The notes below the pieces were generated by a model. It was not told where the DNA came from and did not search any database. It saw nothing but the letters and a program-made list of their open reading frames with translations. Of a stretch of DNA of 64,000 bases, positions 62,466-64,000 are shown one piece after another. The position numbers and the translations under genes are program-made. Every line of letters starts with the position of its first letter. The first letter of the stretch is position 1. The stretch comes from Punica granatum (taxonomy: Eukaryota; Streptophyta; Magnoliopsida; Myrtales; Lythraceae), in the NCBI RefSeq assembly GCF_007655135.1, contig NC_045132.1, positions 25,972,354 through 26,036,353 of the forward strand, read 5' to 3'.

Positions 62466-63122
62466 ATGACGGCCAAGGACTGCAGCCACCACGACGAGGA
62501 GTGGGAGGCCCTGCGCCGCCGTGCTTTCATGTTCCTTGTAGGCCTTGTTGCCCTCGTCCTCTTCATCATCCTCCTCGTCTTCCTCGTTCTGCGCCCTTCC
62601 AAGCCAGCCTTCATACTCCGTGACGCCACCGTGTATGAGTTCAATGCCACGTCGCTGTCGGGCACACCAGGGCCAAACTTCCTGACCATAGATATGCAAG
62701 TCACCCTCTCGTCCCGGAACCCGAATGACCGCATTGGTATCTACTACTTCCAGCTCGACACCTACGTGTCCTACCGCGGGCAGCAGGTCACCCCCCCTTA
62801 TCTCCTACCCGACTCGTACCAGGGCCACAAGGAGGTGATCGACTGGTCTCCTTTCCTCGTTGGGCATGCAGTCCCTGTGTCCCCGTACCTCGGGGACATG
62901 CTGTCCCAGGACCTGAATGCAGGCATGGTCCTCGTCAACGTGAAGTTAGATGGCAAGGTCAAGTGGAAGGTCGGGACGTGGATCTCGGGCTCCTACCACC
63001 TCCATGTCAACTGCCCCGCGATGTTGATGCTGAAGGCGTCGGGCAGTGGTGCGGCCGAGCCGTTGGCCACCGGGCTGTCGATGAAGGTCCAGCTCTCTCA
63101 GCAGTGCACTGTTGATGTCTAG
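62466..63122 (+). CDS. NHL: NDR1/HIN1-like (NHL1/12-type) LEA_2 domain protein
   Basis: Single exon, 218 aa. A short acidic/His N-terminus (HHDEEWEALRRRA) precedes one membrane segment at about 21-42 (FMFLVGLVALVLFIILLVFL). The family motif RNPNDRIGIYYFQLDTYVSY lies at about 84-103, and the C-terminus is a LEA_2-type extracellular domain. The motif and length match NHL1/NHL12-type proteins better than the neighbouring NHL gene, so the two are not a recent tandem pair. The gene is GC-rich and looks intact. Confidence 0.9.
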   Translation: MTAKDCSHHDEEWEALRRRAFMFLVGLVALVLFIILLVFLVLRPSKPAFILRDATVYEFNATSLSGTPGPNFLTIDMQVTLSSRNPNDRIGIYYFQLDTYVSYRGQQVTPPYLLPDSYQGHKEVIDWSPFLVGHAVPVSPYLGDMLSQDLNAGMVLVNVKLDGKVKWKVGTWISGSYHLHVNCPAMLMLKASGSGAAEPLATGLSMKVQLSQQCTVDV

Positions 63123-64000
63123 CTGCGCGAATACAAGAAGAAAAAGTTCCCTTTCCATTCCAATGGACATGCCTCTGACCTCCCTAAGACAACGCTGGCC
63201 TTTTGCTCCCACCTTGTTTCAGCCAATTTATTCGTGATAATTAGAGATGTCTTTTTTTTAATATGATTAATTAGTTGAAGGAAATTGGAAAGTGGATATA
63301 TTAGAAAATGAAATGCAGTTCATTGTGTTAATTAGCGATGATAATCAAGTTATTAGAGTCAACCACGAATTGTTGACCATTGAAGAATGTTCCCCGGTTG
63401 ATATTAATATAATTGGAGATAATCATAAAGTTCAATTTTTGTAATGCGTACGTAATTGTTCATCGGGAGCGCATATTCTGGATCTCTGCTTTCCTCGATG
63501 AGCTAAATTTAATGTCCCACCGATTATTAGACATAGTGAAAATTAACATGACTTGCATAAAAAACCGAAAAACCGAAGATCGTAGCACGCGCGCACGGTA
63601 TTTCGTCTACATTCGTAGTATTTCCTAGGTTTCAGCTACCTCGGGTTTGAGTTCAACAGGCGATGCAGTTGTCGAGCCGACTTTAATAATAGTGATAATG
63701 TTATGAAACCTGATAGATCAAATTGAACGTATCAGATAAATGTTCATCGATGAACACAACGAGACATTAATAAATGGTCGATCAAATCACCCTTAGGATT
63801 GAGACAGTTTGTTACGTTTTAGGTGGGGAATGTCATTTCGAGCATTTTTATGCTGCAAGAGTCGTGTCATTAAAGCCATCTCATTCCTAAGATCTAAAGA
63901 AAAGGCAAAGTGCAGAGGAACCAAACCATCATGGCGTTTGGAGGGATCAATCGACTTTTCTATCTTCACTTTCACCTTACAAAAAGCAGATCTTAACTCC
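63123..64000. other. Right-edge spacer, possible gene fragment at the end
   Basis: Bases 63,123-63,780 hold the NHL 3' UTR and AT-rich spacer. On the minus strand 63,793-64,000 stays open to the window edge. It contains SKRHDGLVPLHFAFSLDLRN, which vaguely recalls an ankyrin repeat (DG..PLH.A). It may be an exon of a gene beyond the window, or chance. Confidence 0.3.

Noticed and set aside
1..64000. CRISPR arrays, bacterial operons or phage-like features
   Set aside because: Introns, SINEs, TRIMs and plant gene families show this is plant nuclear DNA; no such features were seen.

Overview
This is eukaryotic nuclear DNA from a flowering plant, most likely a core eudicot. The genes are split by short GT-AG introns, the spacers are AT-rich, and the protein families (LHW-type bHLH, ALMT, HDA8-type deacetylase, TMK kinase, CLE peptides, NHL/LEA_2 proteins) are plant-specific or plant-typical. 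A woody rosid is a guess; the species cannot be fixed from the sequence alone.

Layout. 1-13.4 kb: gene-poor, AT-rich spacer with microsatellites and two diverged duplications. 13.5-19.2 kb (+): a ten-exon LONESOME HIGHWAY-like bHLH gene with three short upstream ORFs, followed by a SINE with a 15-bp target-site duplication. 21.6-23.75 kb (+): an intact six-exon aluminium-activated malate transporter (ALMT), followed by a 400-bp Mutator-like MITE. 27.5-31.6 kb: a second ALMT copy, now a pseudogene, abutted by a tandem TRIM retroelement array and split by a 982-bp Harbinger-like element. 32.2-34.1 kb (+): a class II histone deacetylase like HDA8. 34.07-35.03 kb: two non-autonomous DNA elements. 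37.1-40.4 kb (+): a TMK-type leucine-rich-repeat receptor kinase.

41.0-50.4 kb (-) is the most striking part: a tandem cluster of six CLE/CLV3-like signal-peptide genes. Five look intact and one is broken. None appears as a single long ORF, because each has two short exons joined by a 77-103 bp phase-0 intron. One member carries two CLE boxes in tandem, and others have divergent boxes. Duplicated flanks show how the cluster grew, and a SINE in one copy can be compared with its empty site in the sister copy.

50.4-58 kb: spacer with SINE, TRIM and LTR remnants, an inverted pair of LTRs, and an inverted-repeat element that encloses a plastid ycf1 fragment. 58.2-63.1 kb (+): two intronless NDR1/HIN1-like (NHL) genes about 3.5 kb apart.

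The genes are not an operon. A functional link is possible only in theme: LHW-type bHLH, TMK and CLE genes all belong to plant developmental and hormone signalling. The local processes visible here are tandem duplication followed by decay (ALMT, CLE) and many small transposon insertions.
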